DNA from: a virus
DNA: 64,000 bases
IMG/VR virus record: IMGVR_UViG_3300037504_001229
Coordinates: 1-64,000 of that record
Reading direction: 5' to 3' (one strand)
In this document: positions 8,842-17,035 of the stretch, piece after piece
Layout: every line of letters begins with the position of its first letter
How positions within the stretch are numbered: position 1 is the first letter of the stretch
Program-made: the position numbers and the translations under genes
Notes under the pieces: model-generated
Told to the model about the DNA's origin: nothing
What the model saw: the letters and a program-made list of their open reading frames with translations, nothing else
Database searches by the model: none

Positions 8842-9837
8842 TTATAAATAATTTCTAAGTTCCTTAACTATTTCATTTGTTAATTGCTTATTAATATATT
8901 TTTTATCTTCTTTACTAAATTCTTCTAATGAGTGCTCCTTATTATATTCATTATATACATCTTCTAGATAATATTTAATATATTCTCCAAGTTGATTTGG
9001 TTCATTTATTTCACCATGTTTAGAAAATAAATCTTTAGTTCTATTTTCGTTAACATATCCTACTATAGTATTAACTACATTTCTAACTTCTTCAGAAACT
9101 TTCTTTTTAGGTTTCTTATTTTTCTTTTGTACATCTTTAAATTTTTCGTTTTTATATTTAATAATAAATCTATCATGTCCAATATAATAATCTCTTGATG
9201 GGCGAATAACTACTCCCTCCATAAGATTATCTTCTTTATAATCAGGGGGAGTTAGAAGAGAATTTCTATTAATATTTATATTGTTTAATCTTTCTTCGAA
9301 AGTTTCTTCCTTATTAAGTTGAAAAGTTCCAACTAAAGGGACTCTAAAATCTAAAACATCACTCCATGAAAATCCAATATCGTCTATTAAACTTATTTCG
9401 TCGTCAAGAGAAAGAAGTACTTGATCTTTATATGTTGCAAACCATCTCCAATATTTTCCTTCCCCGTAATAAACTCTTTTTTGTATTCCTTTTCCGAAAA
9501 GTTCCCCTACAAGTTGAATAATACAGTTATTTTTAGAAACATAGTTATAAAGCAGACTTTTTATAAAAATAGAAAGGCTTTTATTATAGTTAGATGTTTC
9601 TTCATTAGGATAAAAAATAGTTTCATAATCGTAAAACTTACTGTCCTTGTTTAATATCCCGGATCTCTTAGCAAACTTAATTTCTTGATCTGAAGAAATA
9701 ATAATAGAAAAATTTGCACCGTCTATCTTCTCCGTTATATAGAATAGTTCATTATATAAATCTGGATAAGTAGAGAAAAATTTATTTATATATTTAGATC
9801 TATAATGGTTTTCTATATCTACCCATTTTTTAAACAT
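8842..9837 (-). CDS. rnl2: RNA ligase, Rnl2 family (T4 gp24.1-like)
   Basis: A 331-residue nucleotidyltransferase. The adenylation motif KIDG at 37-40, in the context EKIDGANF, makes Lys37 the expected AMP-accepting residue, as in Rnl2, where the context is EKxxGANF. Further motifs are 'ELFGKGIQ' near 109-118, 'MEGVVIRP' near 207 (motif IV) and 'IKYKN' near 226 (motif V). The C-terminal 90 residues would be the Rnl2 helical domain. It seals 3'-OH and 5'-phosphate ends in duplex or nicked RNA, acting after the polynucleotide kinase. Length matches T4 Rnl2 (334). Confidence 0.88.
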   Translation of the reverse strand: MFKKWVDIENHYRSKYINKFFSTYPDLYNELFYITEKIDGANFSIIISSDQEIKFAKRSGILNKDSKFYDYETIFYPNEETSNYNKSLSIFIKSLLYNYVSKNNCIIQLVGELFGKGIQKRVYYGEGKYWRWFATYKDQVLLSLDDEISLIDDIGFSWSDVLDFRVPLVGTFQLNKEETFEERLNNININRNSLLTPPDYKEDNLMEGVVIRPSRDYYIGHDRFIIKYKNEKFKDVQKKNKKPKKKVSEEVRNVVNTIVGYVNENRTKDLFSKHGEINEPNQLGEYIKYYLEDVYNEYNKEHSLEEFSKEDKKYINKQLTNEIVKELRNYL

Positions 9838-9849
9838 TTTTCCTCCTAG

Positions 9850-10074
9850 TTACTTTTCTATTACTTTTAAAATATTTTTCACTATCACTTCATATAACAA
9901 CTTTTCAACATTTTTTAATAAACTTTTATCTAAAATCATCTTATCGTCTACTATTGACCATGTAAAATCAGTTTTTTTGTTATCAATAAAAAAAACACCA
10001 TCTTTTAATCTAAAAAAATGATTTTCTAATCTTTTATCATTATTAAGTTTTTTTAAAACATCAACGTCTTTCAT
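9850..10074 (-). CDS. Unknown small protein
   Basis: A 74-residue lysine-rich protein (MKDVDVLKKLNNDKRLEN...), amphipathic, with no motif. It is the first gene after the class 1 promoter at 10094-10123 and heads the operon that continues through RNA ligase, Rad50 and Mre11. Its start codon is preceded by AAGAGGTAAG. Function unknown. Confidence 0.5.
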   Translation of the reverse strand: MKDVDVLKKLNNDKRLENHFFRLKDGVFFIDNKKTDFTWSIVDDKMILDKSLLKNVEKLLYEVIVKNILKVIEK

Positions 10075-10093
10075 TTCTTACCTCTTCTTATTT

Positions 10094-10123
10094 ATTATAT
10101 ACTTTTTTCTAAGAAATATAAAG
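10094..10123 (-). promoter_or_regulatory. Class 1 promoter (CTTTATA / GTATATAAT)
   Basis: Read on the minus strand: CTTTATA, then 14 bases, then GTATATAAT, ending at 10094. The 30-base span and both boxes match nine other sites in the window. It lies in the gap after the ribonucleotide reductase gene and drives the 10074-to-118 leftward block or its first part. Confidence 0.65.
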
Positions 10124-10128
10124 AAGAA

Positions 10129-12381
10129 TTATCCACATTTTCCCCACCCGCATGAAGGACAAACAATGCATCCCTCTTGAAATATTAACTCTCCTCCACA
10201 ATCTGCACATTTATCAGTAAGGACCCTTTCTCCTTCTTTAATATATTTTTTAAGAACTCGACCTACTGATTTTTCGAATCCTATAAAATTTTTATCTTTA
10301 TTCAACTGATCAACAATAAACTGAAGAGGTACTCCATGTCTAAGCCCCATAGAAATGAACCTCGATAAGGATGCGTATACTTGATTAAACTCATCTGCTA
10401 TATTTTCTATAACTGCTCGATCTTCTCCATTTTCAATAATAAGAGAATATTGACCTTTCTTTATTTTTTTAATGTACCCTTGTTTTTTTCCTATCCTATC
10501 TATTTCATTTTTGGGATCGTTAGTAACAAATATTTCATATAGAGTTCCCTGCATAAGACCTACAAGAACAATATGTCTTTCTTTATTTACACTTATCTCA
10601 TGTATATCACAAGGGAGAACTTCTGGTCTTTTAGGAGCATGAATTCTTTCTATAGCTTGAGGTCTTTCTTCTTTTTGACTTCCAATTGTTTCTAGTACTC
10701 CCTGCATAGAACCTAAGCGAAAGGATGTGAAACCTTTAAGTTCCTTTTCGTAAGCATACATAAAAAGATTTTCATAATCTTTTTTAGAATAAGACTCTGG
10801 TATATTTGCAGTTTTGGAAATACTATTATCAATATATTGTTGAGCTATAGCTTGAATATCTACTTGTTTATAGGGATCTATTTCAAGAGCAGTTTTAAAA
10901 TAATTTGGAAGTAATTCACCGCCCTTATCAAATTCTCTTTTATTTACATGTTCAACATATTTTAAATAAGCATAATCATAAACTCTTTCTTTACTTTTTT
11001 TGTTATCCTTACTTCTTATATTTCTATCATATTCTAAAGCAAATATAGGCTCAATACCACTACTACAATTTTCTCCTAAAGTGAAGGATGTCGTCCCCGT
11101 AGGTGCAATTGTATTCAAAGCTATATTTCTTAAGCCATAAGTTTCAATATTTTCCTTTATCTCAGAGGGTAACCTCTTTATGAAATTAGAATCTAATATT
11201 TTTTTATCAAACTTTGGGAATACTCCTTTTTCATCTGCAAGCATAGATGAGCTAGTATACGAAACATCCCTTAAATTTTTAAATATTTCTTTTGTAAACT
11301 TTTGACTATTTTCGTCTCCATATTCAAATTTCATCATAGCAAAAGTATCGCCTAATCCAGTAATACCTAAACCTATTCTTCTTTCATCTAGAGCTCTTTC
11401 TTTTATTTGTTCTAAAGGATATTGTGTAACATCTAATACGTTATCTAAAAACCTAACTCCTATCCGAATAGTTTCTTCGAAAGCATCCCAATCAAAACTA
11501 GGATAATCAGTAAAGGGATCCTTAACAAATTTTGTCAGATTAATAGCTCCTAAGCAACATACGCCATAAGAAGGAAGCGTAATTTCACCACATGGGTTCA
11601 CGGATTTAATATCATATAAATAATAAGAGTTTGCATTTTTATTAACAGTATCAAGGTTAAGAATCCCCGGTTCATTATACAAATAAGCATTCTTAACTAT
11701 CGAATCATAAAGCTTCTTAGCTTTAATAGTCTTATAAACTTTTCCTTCCCAACTAAGTTCCCAGTCTTTATCTTTCTTAACAGCTTTAATAAATTTATCT
11801 GTTATTCCTACGCTTATATTAAACTGAGTAAGTTTCTTATTTTTATCTCCTTGTTTAAATGTTATAAATTCTTCAATATCCGGGTGATCTATATCCAAAA
11901 TACAAATAGATGCTCCTCTTCTTTGTCCTCCTACTTCTATTGTTTGTGATGCTTGATCAAATATTTCTAAAAAAGATAAAGGACCACTACTTACTCCTCC
12001 TGTAGATAGAGGAGAATTCTTTGGACGAAGTTTTGAAATATTAAACCCTACTCCTCCGCCCTGTTTAAGAATAGTCATATAATTTTTAATAGATTCTGTT
12101 ATTGATTCCATTGAATCTTCTACATCGATAACAAAACAATTGTTATAGTTTTTAAGTTTAGAATAAGGACGAGCATTTGCAAGAATTCTTCCAGCTGGAA
12201 TAAACTTCCTGTTATACATAACCTGAAAAAGTTCTCCTTTGACTTTATCCTTCGTATTCTCTTTTTCTACACTACTAACTTCTTCTGCAATTTCTTTAAA
12301 TAGTTGCAACTCATCATTTTCTCCGTGAAGCATATATTTTTGTTTGAAAATTTCTTGGGAGATTTTTTGTTGCCACTCCAT
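10129..12381 (-). CDS. nrdJ: Adenosylcobalamin-dependent (class II) ribonucleotide reductase
   Basis: A 750-residue reductase. It contains 'LKQGGGVGFNISKLRP' (about 110-125), 'GGQRRGA', 'FNISVGI', the catalytic 'NPCGEI' with the C-x-E pair near residue 263, 'GLGITGLGD' and the finger-loop region 'APTGTTSFTLG'. The C-terminus ends in a zinc-ribbon-like tail CADCGG...CPSCGWGKCG, as in NrdJ, where the cysteines re-reduce the active site. It makes dNTP precursors and needs coenzyme B12 but neither oxygen nor a second subunit, which suits an anaerobic or microaerobic host. No NrdB-like subunit is nearby. It lies alone between the exported protein gene and the class 1 promoter at 10094. Confidence 0.92.
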   Translation of the reverse strand: MEWQQKISQEIFKQKYMLHGENDELQLFKEIAEEVSSVEKENTKDKVKGELFQVMYNRKFIPAGRILANARPYSKLKNYNNCFVIDVEDSMESITESIKNYMTILKQGGGVGFNISKLRPKNSPLSTGGVSSGPLSFLEIFDQASQTIEVGGQRRGASICILDIDHPDIEEFITFKQGDKNKKLTQFNISVGITDKFIKAVKKDKDWELSWEGKVYKTIKAKKLYDSIVKNAYLYNEPGILNLDTVNKNANSYYLYDIKSVNPCGEITLPSYGVCCLGAINLTKFVKDPFTDYPSFDWDAFEETIRIGVRFLDNVLDVTQYPLEQIKERALDERRIGLGITGLGDTFAMMKFEYGDENSQKFTKEIFKNLRDVSYTSSSMLADEKGVFPKFDKKILDSNFIKRLPSEIKENIETYGLRNIALNTIAPTGTTSFTLGENCSSGIEPIFALEYDRNIRSKDNKKSKERVYDYAYLKYVEHVNKREFDKGGELLPNYFKTALEIDPYKQVDIQAIAQQYIDNSISKTANIPESYSKKDYENLFMYAYEKELKGFTSFRLGSMQGVLETIGSQKEERPQAIERIHAPKRPEVLPCDIHEISVNKERHIVLVGLMQGTLYEIFVTNDPKNEIDRIGKKQGYIKKIKKGQYSLIIENGEDRAVIENIADEFNQVYASLSRFISMGLRHGVPLQFIVDQLNKDKNFIGFEKSVGRVLKKYIKEGERVLTDKCADCGGELIFQEGCIVCPSCGWGKCG

Positions 12382-12396
12382 GATAAATAAGCCTTT

Positions 12397-12789
12397 TTAA
12401 AACTGATCCATATAATAACTAAAAGCCTCAGTGAATACTACATATACAGCTCTTTGAAATTCTTTTTCACTAGATGCATTATTATAATAATTATCAACTA
12501 AATAAATAATTTCAAAAACATCGTTCATTCTTAGATATGAAATTCCGTCTGCATCGTATCCTTGATAGTAAATATTCGCTAAACGAAAAGCTTGTAAAAA
12601 TCCTATAGCGAAAGATAGTTTTTCTCCATCAGTCCATTGTTCCCAAACTTCTCCAGTAATAAATTCATCCATTATTTTTACAAAACTAAGTGTAGATGGA
12701 TCGACTTCTTCCCCTTCTACTTCCTGAGAAAATAGCGAAGTGGAAAAACACATTATAAATAACAAAACTAATACAAATACTTTCTTCAA
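12397..12789 (-). CDS. Small exported protein of unknown function
   Basis: A 130-residue protein with a clear signal peptide: MKKVF, then a hydrophobic core to residue 20 and a probable cleavage after SLFS or SLFSQ. The mature part is acidic and helical, with conserved-looking aromatic residues (W, Y) and no cysteine in the mature chain. No lipobox is apparent. A phage gene for a periplasmic or outer-membrane-facing protein suggests alteration of the infected cell surface, such as superinfection exclusion, but that is speculation. It is encoded 15 bases upstream of the reductase gene. Confidence 0.6.
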   Translation of the reverse strand: MKKVFVLVLLFIMCFSTSLFSQEVEGEEVDPSTLSFVKIMDEFITGEVWEQWTDGEKLSFAIGFLQAFRLANIYYQGYDADGISYLRMNDVFEIIYLVDNYYNNASSEKEFQRAVYVVFTEAFSYYMDQF

Positions 12790-12794
12790 AACAA

Positions 12795-13025
12795 TTACCC
12801 CTTTTCTCTTATAATTTTTTCTTTCTTAAACTGTTTAAAATGTTTCATAAAAGGCTCTAATCTATCTTCATATTCTTCTTGTATTTCCAGAAGATTAATA
12901 TATTCTTCCTCTGTTAAATCATTTAAACTAATTCCCTTCAAATAATTAGAGTCCTCATTTAAAACAAGTAGACTATAATCTTTGTTATAATCTTTTTTCT
13001 CATAAGTAAATTCTTTAATTTTCAT
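12795..13025 (-). CDS. Unknown small protein
   Basis: A 76-residue acidic and lysine-rich protein with no motif; the second half (residues 40-76) is a probable helix. Its stop is 5 bases from the next gene's start, consistent with operon membership. Function unknown. Confidence 0.45.
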   Translation of the reverse strand: MKIKEFTYEKKDYNKDYSLLVLNEDSNYLKGISLNDLTEEEYINLLEIQEEYEDRLEPFMKHFKQFKKEKIIREKG

Positions 13026-13409
13026 TTAAGCCTCCTCGTATCTTTCATATCCATCTGGGTGGTTAGAAGTATCTTGGTTTTCAAGCCGTTCTGCTTCTCT
13101 ATCATAATAATCTTTTAGTTCTTTTCTTGATTCTTTTAAATATGCAATAATAGCATCTATTTTTTTAGGATCCTCTATTATAATATTATCAGTATAAGGA
13201 TGGCCGTATTTAAGCATATGAAAAAAAGTTCTTATCTTAAACCAGATAGAACATCCTGACCAATCATATCCTCTTGTCCAAAATGATATTTGAAGAGTAG
13301 GAGGAAAGTTTCCATCCTCTTCAGATATACTTAAAGCTAAGGCTTCTCCCTCACAATCACATGTAACAAATAATTTACTATCTCTTCTTTTTATTTTTAA
13401 AGACTTCAT
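13026..13409 (-). CDS. Conserved small phage protein
   Basis: A 127-residue protein with 'CDCEGEALAL', an 'ISFWTRGYDW' strand and a following helix with 'IRTFFHMLKYGHPY'. This order (small Cys-containing strand, aromatic strand, then a hydrophobic helix that describes a short loop) resembles a widespread, uncharacterised phage family. It is strand-rich in the first 60 residues and charged and helical at the end. No function is known to me. It abuts the neighbouring gene end to end. Confidence 0.5.
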   Translation of the reverse strand: MKSLKIKRRDSKLFVTCDCEGEALALSISEEDGNFPPTLQISFWTRGYDWSGCSIWFKIRTFFHMLKYGHPYTDNIIIEDPKKIDAIIAYLKESRKELKDYYDREAERLENQDTSNHPDGYERYEEA

Positions 13410-13417
13410 TTTAATCC

Positions 13418-13603
13418 TTAATACATAAATGTAGAATGTATAGTTTTACATCTTTTATTGTTATCTCTTTGTTTTTTTAAAAGTCTACAAACTTTTCTCC
13501 GAAGTTTAGCATTTTCCTCTTTAAGAGACTCTATTTTAAATTCATCATTTGTTAATCTTACTTCTAGCTCTTCAAGAGATTTTTGTAACTGGTTATTTGT
13601 CAT
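13418..13603 (-). CDS. Small coiled-coil protein
   Basis: A 61-residue protein. Residues 5-45 form a leucine-heptad coiled coil (LQKSLEELEVRL, then LKEENAKLRRKV) followed by a basic tail. It overlaps the end of recA by 11 bases and is probably translationally coupled. It could be a small dimeric adaptor; no function can be assigned. Confidence 0.5.
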   Translation of the reverse strand: MTNNQLQKSLEELEVRLTNDEFKIESLKEENAKLRRKVCRLLKKQRDNNKRCKTIHSTFMY

Positions 13604-14693
13604 CTTTTTTCTCCTTCTCGTTAGAGTTAAGTTCTACGGTGGGTTCTTCTTTTTTAGGCTTTGGGCCTCGCTTTTTAGGAACAGGCTTTTCGTCTTCTTT
13701 TTTAGGATAAAGATAGTTATTAACTTTATCTTTTATTTCATCAAAAAGTTTTTCGTTCTCAAGAAGTTCATTAACAACATTATCCTTTCCTTGTCCTAGC
13801 CGATCTCCGTTGTAACTATACCAAGAACCTGATTTTTCAATAATATTATATTGTACAGCAAAATCTACATATTCAGTAGTAGGATCTATCCCTTTCGAAA
13901 AATCGATAACAAACTCACCCTTTCTAAAAGGAGGAGCAGTTTTATTTTTCGAAGACTTGAGTCTTGACTTAATACCAGTTGGATCATCTTTACCTTTTGT
14001 AATATATTCTACTTTTCTAACTTCGAGTCTAATAGAAGTGAAAAACTTAAGAGCCTTTCCGCCAGGAGTTGTTTCGGGGTTACCATACATAACTCCTATT
14101 TTCATCCGGATTTGGTTTATAAACACTATAGTGCAGTCTTTTGTATTTAAAATATTTCTCATTTTTCTACAAGCTTTACTCATCAACCTTGCTTGTAACC
14201 CCATTTGTTGATCTCCCATCTCTGCTTCAAGTTCAGCTAAAGGAGTTAAAGCTGCTACTGAGTCAATAATAATATAGTCCACTTCTCCAGTAGCTGCCAG
14301 TGTTTCAGCTATTTCTAAAGCTTGTTCTCCTGAATCTGGTTGGGAAAATATGATATCATCTGTATTGAGTCCTACTACATTTCTTGCATATTCAAGATCG
14401 TAGGAATTCTCAGCATCTATGACTGCTACTCTTCCCCCTTGACCTTGAACCTGTTTCCCCAAATATGTAGCAAGAGTTGTTTTCCCACTTGATTCAGGAC
14501 CATACAATTCGATAATTCTTCCTTTAGGAATACCTCCCCCAAGAATATAGGAAATCAACGGGGAGTCTACTTTCCATCTTTGAATAGATCTAAACTTTTC
14601 TTCAGCGTTAGATCCAATAAATACAGATCCTTTGCCAAACTTTTTATCTAGTTCTTTAAGTGTTTTTTCTAAGTTATTCTGCTCTTCGCTCAT
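13593..14693 (-). CDS. recA: RecA-family recombinase
   Basis: A 366-residue protein with the bacterial RecA layout: 'KKFGKGSV' near 18, Walker A GPESSGKTT at 65-73, Walker B region 'VDYIIIDSVAAL' near 140, loop 1 'EAEMGDQQMGLQAR', 'FINQIRMKIGVMYGNPETTPGGKALKF' (split here by families as the L2 region) and 'KGEFVIDF'. It forms the filament that drives strand exchange, fed by the Mre11/Rad50 resection pair. The resemblance is to bacterial RecA rather than T4 UvsX. The acidic bacterial C-terminus is replaced by a basic stretch KKRGPKPKK (340-348), which resembles an AT-hook, followed by a mixed charged tail. Confidence 0.93.
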   Translation of the reverse strand: MSEEQNNLEKTLKELDKKFGKGSVFIGSNAEEKFRSIQRWKVDSPLISYILGGGIPKGRIIELYGPESSGKTTLATYLGKQVQGQGGRVAVIDAENSYDLEYARNVVGLNTDDIIFSQPDSGEQALEIAETLAATGEVDYIIIDSVAALTPLAELEAEMGDQQMGLQARLMSKACRKMRNILNTKDCTIVFINQIRMKIGVMYGNPETTPGGKALKFFTSIRLEVRKVEYITKGKDDPTGIKSRLKSSKNKTAPPFRKGEFVIDFSKGIDPTTEYVDFAVQYNIIEKSGSWYSYNGDRLGQGKDNVVNELLENEKLFDEIKDKVNNYLYPKKEDEKPVPKKRGPKPKKEEPTVELNSNEKEKKDDK

Positions 14694-15266
14694 TCATTTA
14701 TCTCCTTTATAAGCTTTTTCTTTAAGTTTAAAATATCTAACTTCTCCTACTATCTTAACCCACCATTCCTCTCTTTCCTCTTTAGTAATACTAGTGCCAT
14801 TTACAGGACTTCTATGTTGATCAATATTACTATGGCTATATCTATTCATAATAACAATATTATCTTCGTCATATTTTAAATGAGGAAAAGATCCTTTTCC
14901 GAAAATATGACAAGGATCTAACAACATTTGTAAATCACTTGGGGCTGATAGTTTAAAATCAGTTAGTTCTTTTATTGTTAAAATTTTTTGAAGCTGGCAT
15001 TTATAGCCATCTCTTTTAAAAACTTTTCTTTTTGTTTCTTCCCACTTTTCGTCTTTAAGGTCTTCCAGGTCAACTTCTTTATTTTTTTCCTCCTCCCACT
15101 TTTTCTTTATTTTTTCCTCTCGCTTTTTTATTTGTTTTAGATATTTTTTATATAACGACTTTACTTGTCTTTCATTTAAAGAATTTTTAGGAGCACTCAT
15201 TTGATTAGGAGTTTTACCATATTTTTGATAATGTTCCAGAAATTCTTCGTATGAATATACCCTCAT
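14694..15266 (-). CDS. HNH-like putative endonuclease
   Basis: A 190-residue protein. Residues 1-85 are a basic helical region, mostly a K/E-rich coil. The C-terminal part has 'RDGYKCQLQ', then 'DPCHIFGKGSFPHLKYDEDNIVIM' (in two overlapping parts a C-H and N pattern) and 'HSNIDQHRSP'. This is the order expected of an HNH or treble-clef nuclease, with the histidine of D-x-C-H as the likely general base. It is directly upstream of recA (stop and start adjacent), which suggests a role in recombination, although a free-standing homing nuclease is an alternative. The start at 15266 lies only 7 bases from the class 1 -10 box and has no Shine-Dalgarno, so the mRNA may be leaderless. Confidence 0.55.
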   Translation of the reverse strand: MRVYSYEEFLEHYQKYGKTPNQMSAPKNSLNERQVKSLYKKYLKQIKKREEKIKKKWEEEKNKEVDLEDLKDEKWEETKRKVFKRDGYKCQLQKILTIKELTDFKLSAPSDLQMLLDPCHIFGKGSFPHLKYDEDNIVIMNRYSHSNIDQHRSPVNGTSITKEEREEWWVKIVGEVRYFKLKEKAYKGDK

Positions 15267-15272
15267 ATATTT

Positions 15273-15302
15273 ATTATATAATCAAAAGCAAAAAATATAA
15301 AG
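15273..15302 (-). promoter_or_regulatory. Class 1 promoter for the HNH-recA operon
   Basis: Minus strand: CTTTATA, 14 bases, then TTATATAAT. The -35 element overlaps the end of the upstream gap, and the -10 ends 7 bases before the start codon at 15266. The 30-base spacing is identical to the other class 1 sites. Confidence 0.6.
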
Positions 15303-15304
15303 AG

Positions 15305-15784
15305 TTAACTTTTATCAGACTTATCTTTTTCTAAAGATGCTGCATTTTTAACCATAGCAACTAACATATTTAATGCTTCTGAATCCTCAGGAGTAATTTC
15401 ACTTGGTACTTTATTAGCAATACCTCCTGAACTTACTTCACTAGCTAAAGGTGAAACTGCTCCTTCTTTAGTTGGTTTAAATACATCTAAAAGAGTACTT
15501 ATAGAGTTATTTTCCATATATGTAATATCTTTATAAAGTTGAATAAGTTGAGCAATAGTTATTTCATCATTCTCTATTTTTTCCTCTATTTTATTTTTAA
15601 CAATTTCTTTAACTGAAGTTTCTTTAGAAATAAGGTTTAACCTATCTTTAAAAAAACTATATATAGTATCTTTAAGAGAAAATAGAGGGTCTTCAGTATT
15701 TATTTCCTCTACTTTTCTTTGAACTTCTTTATCTTTCATAAGTTTAACAACTCCTTCAATATTTTCTTTAGTCTTTCTTTCCAT
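15305..15784 (-). CDS. Unknown protein
   Basis: A 159-residue acidic, helical protein without recognisable motifs. The middle region has a low-complexity serine and glycine stretch (SPLASEVSSGGIA) separating two helical parts. It overlaps the upstream gene by 17 bases. Its position ahead of the recA promoter gives no functional clue. Function unknown. Confidence 0.5.
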   Translation of the reverse strand: MERKTKENIEGVVKLMKDKEVQRKVEEINTEDPLFSLKDTIYSFFKDRLNLISKETSVKEIVKNKIEEKIENDEITIAQLIQLYKDITYMENNSISTLLDVFKPTKEGAVSPLASEVSSGGIANKVPSEITPEDSEALNMLVAMVKNAASLEKDKSDKS

Positions 15785-16199
15785 AATAGCCTTCTCTTCT
15801 AAGAAGTTCTTGTATTTTCTGAGACAACCAGTTATTCATATTTTTAATTCGAATTCCATACTTGATAGAACTTATTTTAAAATCAAATTCTGACTTTATT
15901 TCCTCCCAAGTTTTTCCATTAACTTCCTTTTCGTAATATAATATAGCAGTTATTAAAGCTTCCTCTATTTCTTTTTTTGTAGGAGAATCAAATTTTCTTC
16001 CGTCTAATAAAGAAATAAGTTTAACAAAATCAGTTTTATCCTCAAAAAGTTTATAAACTTTAACTAGGAGACCATCCTTATCATTTTGATATAAAATAAG
16101 ACTTACAATTTCCCATATTATATCTTCTTCAGTTGCTTTAAGTTTGTTATTAAAAGCCTCCTTAACTCTGTATTCCCAAACATCTCTATAATCTGACAA
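15768..16199 (-). CDS. Unknown helical protein
   Basis: A 143-residue mostly helical protein. The segment near 95-120, 'NGKTWEEIKSEFDFKISSI', could be a helix-turn-helix, followed by a basic helix. That resemblance is weak. It overlaps the following gene by 17 bases and is one base from the preceding one. Function unknown; a DNA-binding role is possible. Confidence 0.45.
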   Translation of the reverse strand: MSDYRDVWEYRVKEAFNNKLKATEEDIIWEIVSLILYQNDKDGLLVKVYKLFEDKTDFVKLISLLDGRKFDSPTKKEIEEALITAILYYEKEVNGKTWEEIKSEFDFKISSIKYGIRIKNMNNWLSQKIQELLRREGYYGKKD

Positions 16200-16200
16200 A

Positions 16201-17025
16201 CTAATATTCCTTCAAAAACTGATATATTAATACCATTGTTTTATCTACAAGAGGTTTTACTTTACTACCAAACGCTTCATAAAACTCTTCTATACGTCCA
16301 CTTTTTTTAATAAACCTACAAATACCTATCATTGATAAAATATAATAATAAACATCTTGATTATCTTTTATTCGATCAAAAATAGTACTTAGAAGTTTTG
16401 ATATCCCATCATATAAATCTTTTGTTTTTTGTTTTTCCTTAAAATATTCGTTATATTCTTTAAAAATAGGATCATATCCGAAGTAATCAGTCATATGAAT
16501 AACTTCGTGCTCTCCTTCACAAACATGAGCATAGATAGATGTATGACTTTGTTCATTCTTTTCCCTTTTGTTCCATAATACTTGAGGAACTTTACTATTT
16601 AAATAGGCTCCAAAAGACTTTATAATTTCAAAGTTAGGTTTATTTTTATATTGTTCAAACATTATAAGAGCAAGTTCGCTTGCTTTTTCTTCTACATCTT
16701 GATAATGATATGTAAAAGTTGAGGGTAGACTTTTCTTAATTAACGAAGCTGAGTACTCGCGGAATAGCACATACATACTCCAAAGAACTTCGTCTTCTCT
16801 GGTTTTTAAATATTTCTTTTGTAATAGAAAAAGCCTAGTTTCAGTTAAAGGCTTTATATAGTCCTCTTCTCCACAATAAGGACATATTGCAGGTTTATCT
16901 CCATGTTTGTATTCTATATGTTTCCCACAAGATCTACAAGTATTTTTATAGTATTGTCTCCCTTCTTTTCGATATTTTTTCTTTACAACATTCGTTTCAT
17001 GCGGTAATTTATTTGTTTCCATCAT
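16201..17025 (-). CDS. Zinc-ribbon protein with a possible sigma-factor-like region
   Basis: A 274-residue protein. Residues 25-55 form a zinc ribbon with CRSCG and CPYCG knuckles. The middle (about 85-165) has a helical stretch containing 'DVEEKASELALIMFEQY', then 'SFGAYLNSKVPQVLWNKR'. This is reminiscent of sigma region 2, where a conserved acidic helix is followed by an F-x-x-Y/W-containing helix. The rest is helical and has no visible region 4. If it is a sigma-like or late transcription factor, it would be a candidate reader of the class 2 boxes. A class 2 box overlaps its own start codon. Neither assignment can be proved by eye. Confidence 0.4.
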   Translation of the reverse strand: MMETNKLPHETNVVKKKYRKEGRQYYKNTCRSCGKHIEYKHGDKPAICPYCGEEDYIKPLTETRLFLLQKKYLKTREDEVLWSMYVLFREYSASLIKKSLPSTFTYHYQDVEEKASELALIMFEQYKNKPNFEIIKSFGAYLNSKVPQVLWNKREKNEQSHTSIYAHVCEGEHEVIHMTDYFGYDPIFKEYNEYFKEKQKTKDLYDGISKLLSTIFDRIKDNQDVYYYILSMIGICRFIKKSGRIEEFYEAFGSKVKPLVDKTMVLIYQFLKEY

Positions 17026-17035
17026 AATATTAGTA
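17024..17035 (-). promoter_or_regulatory. Class 2-like box overlapping a start codon
   Basis: Minus strand TACTAATATTAT; its last base pairs overlap the first of two ATG codons of the gene ending at 16201. No Shine-Dalgarno precedes the start. Transcription from this box would begin inside the gene, so it may serve a shorter product or be coincidental. Confidence 0.3.
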
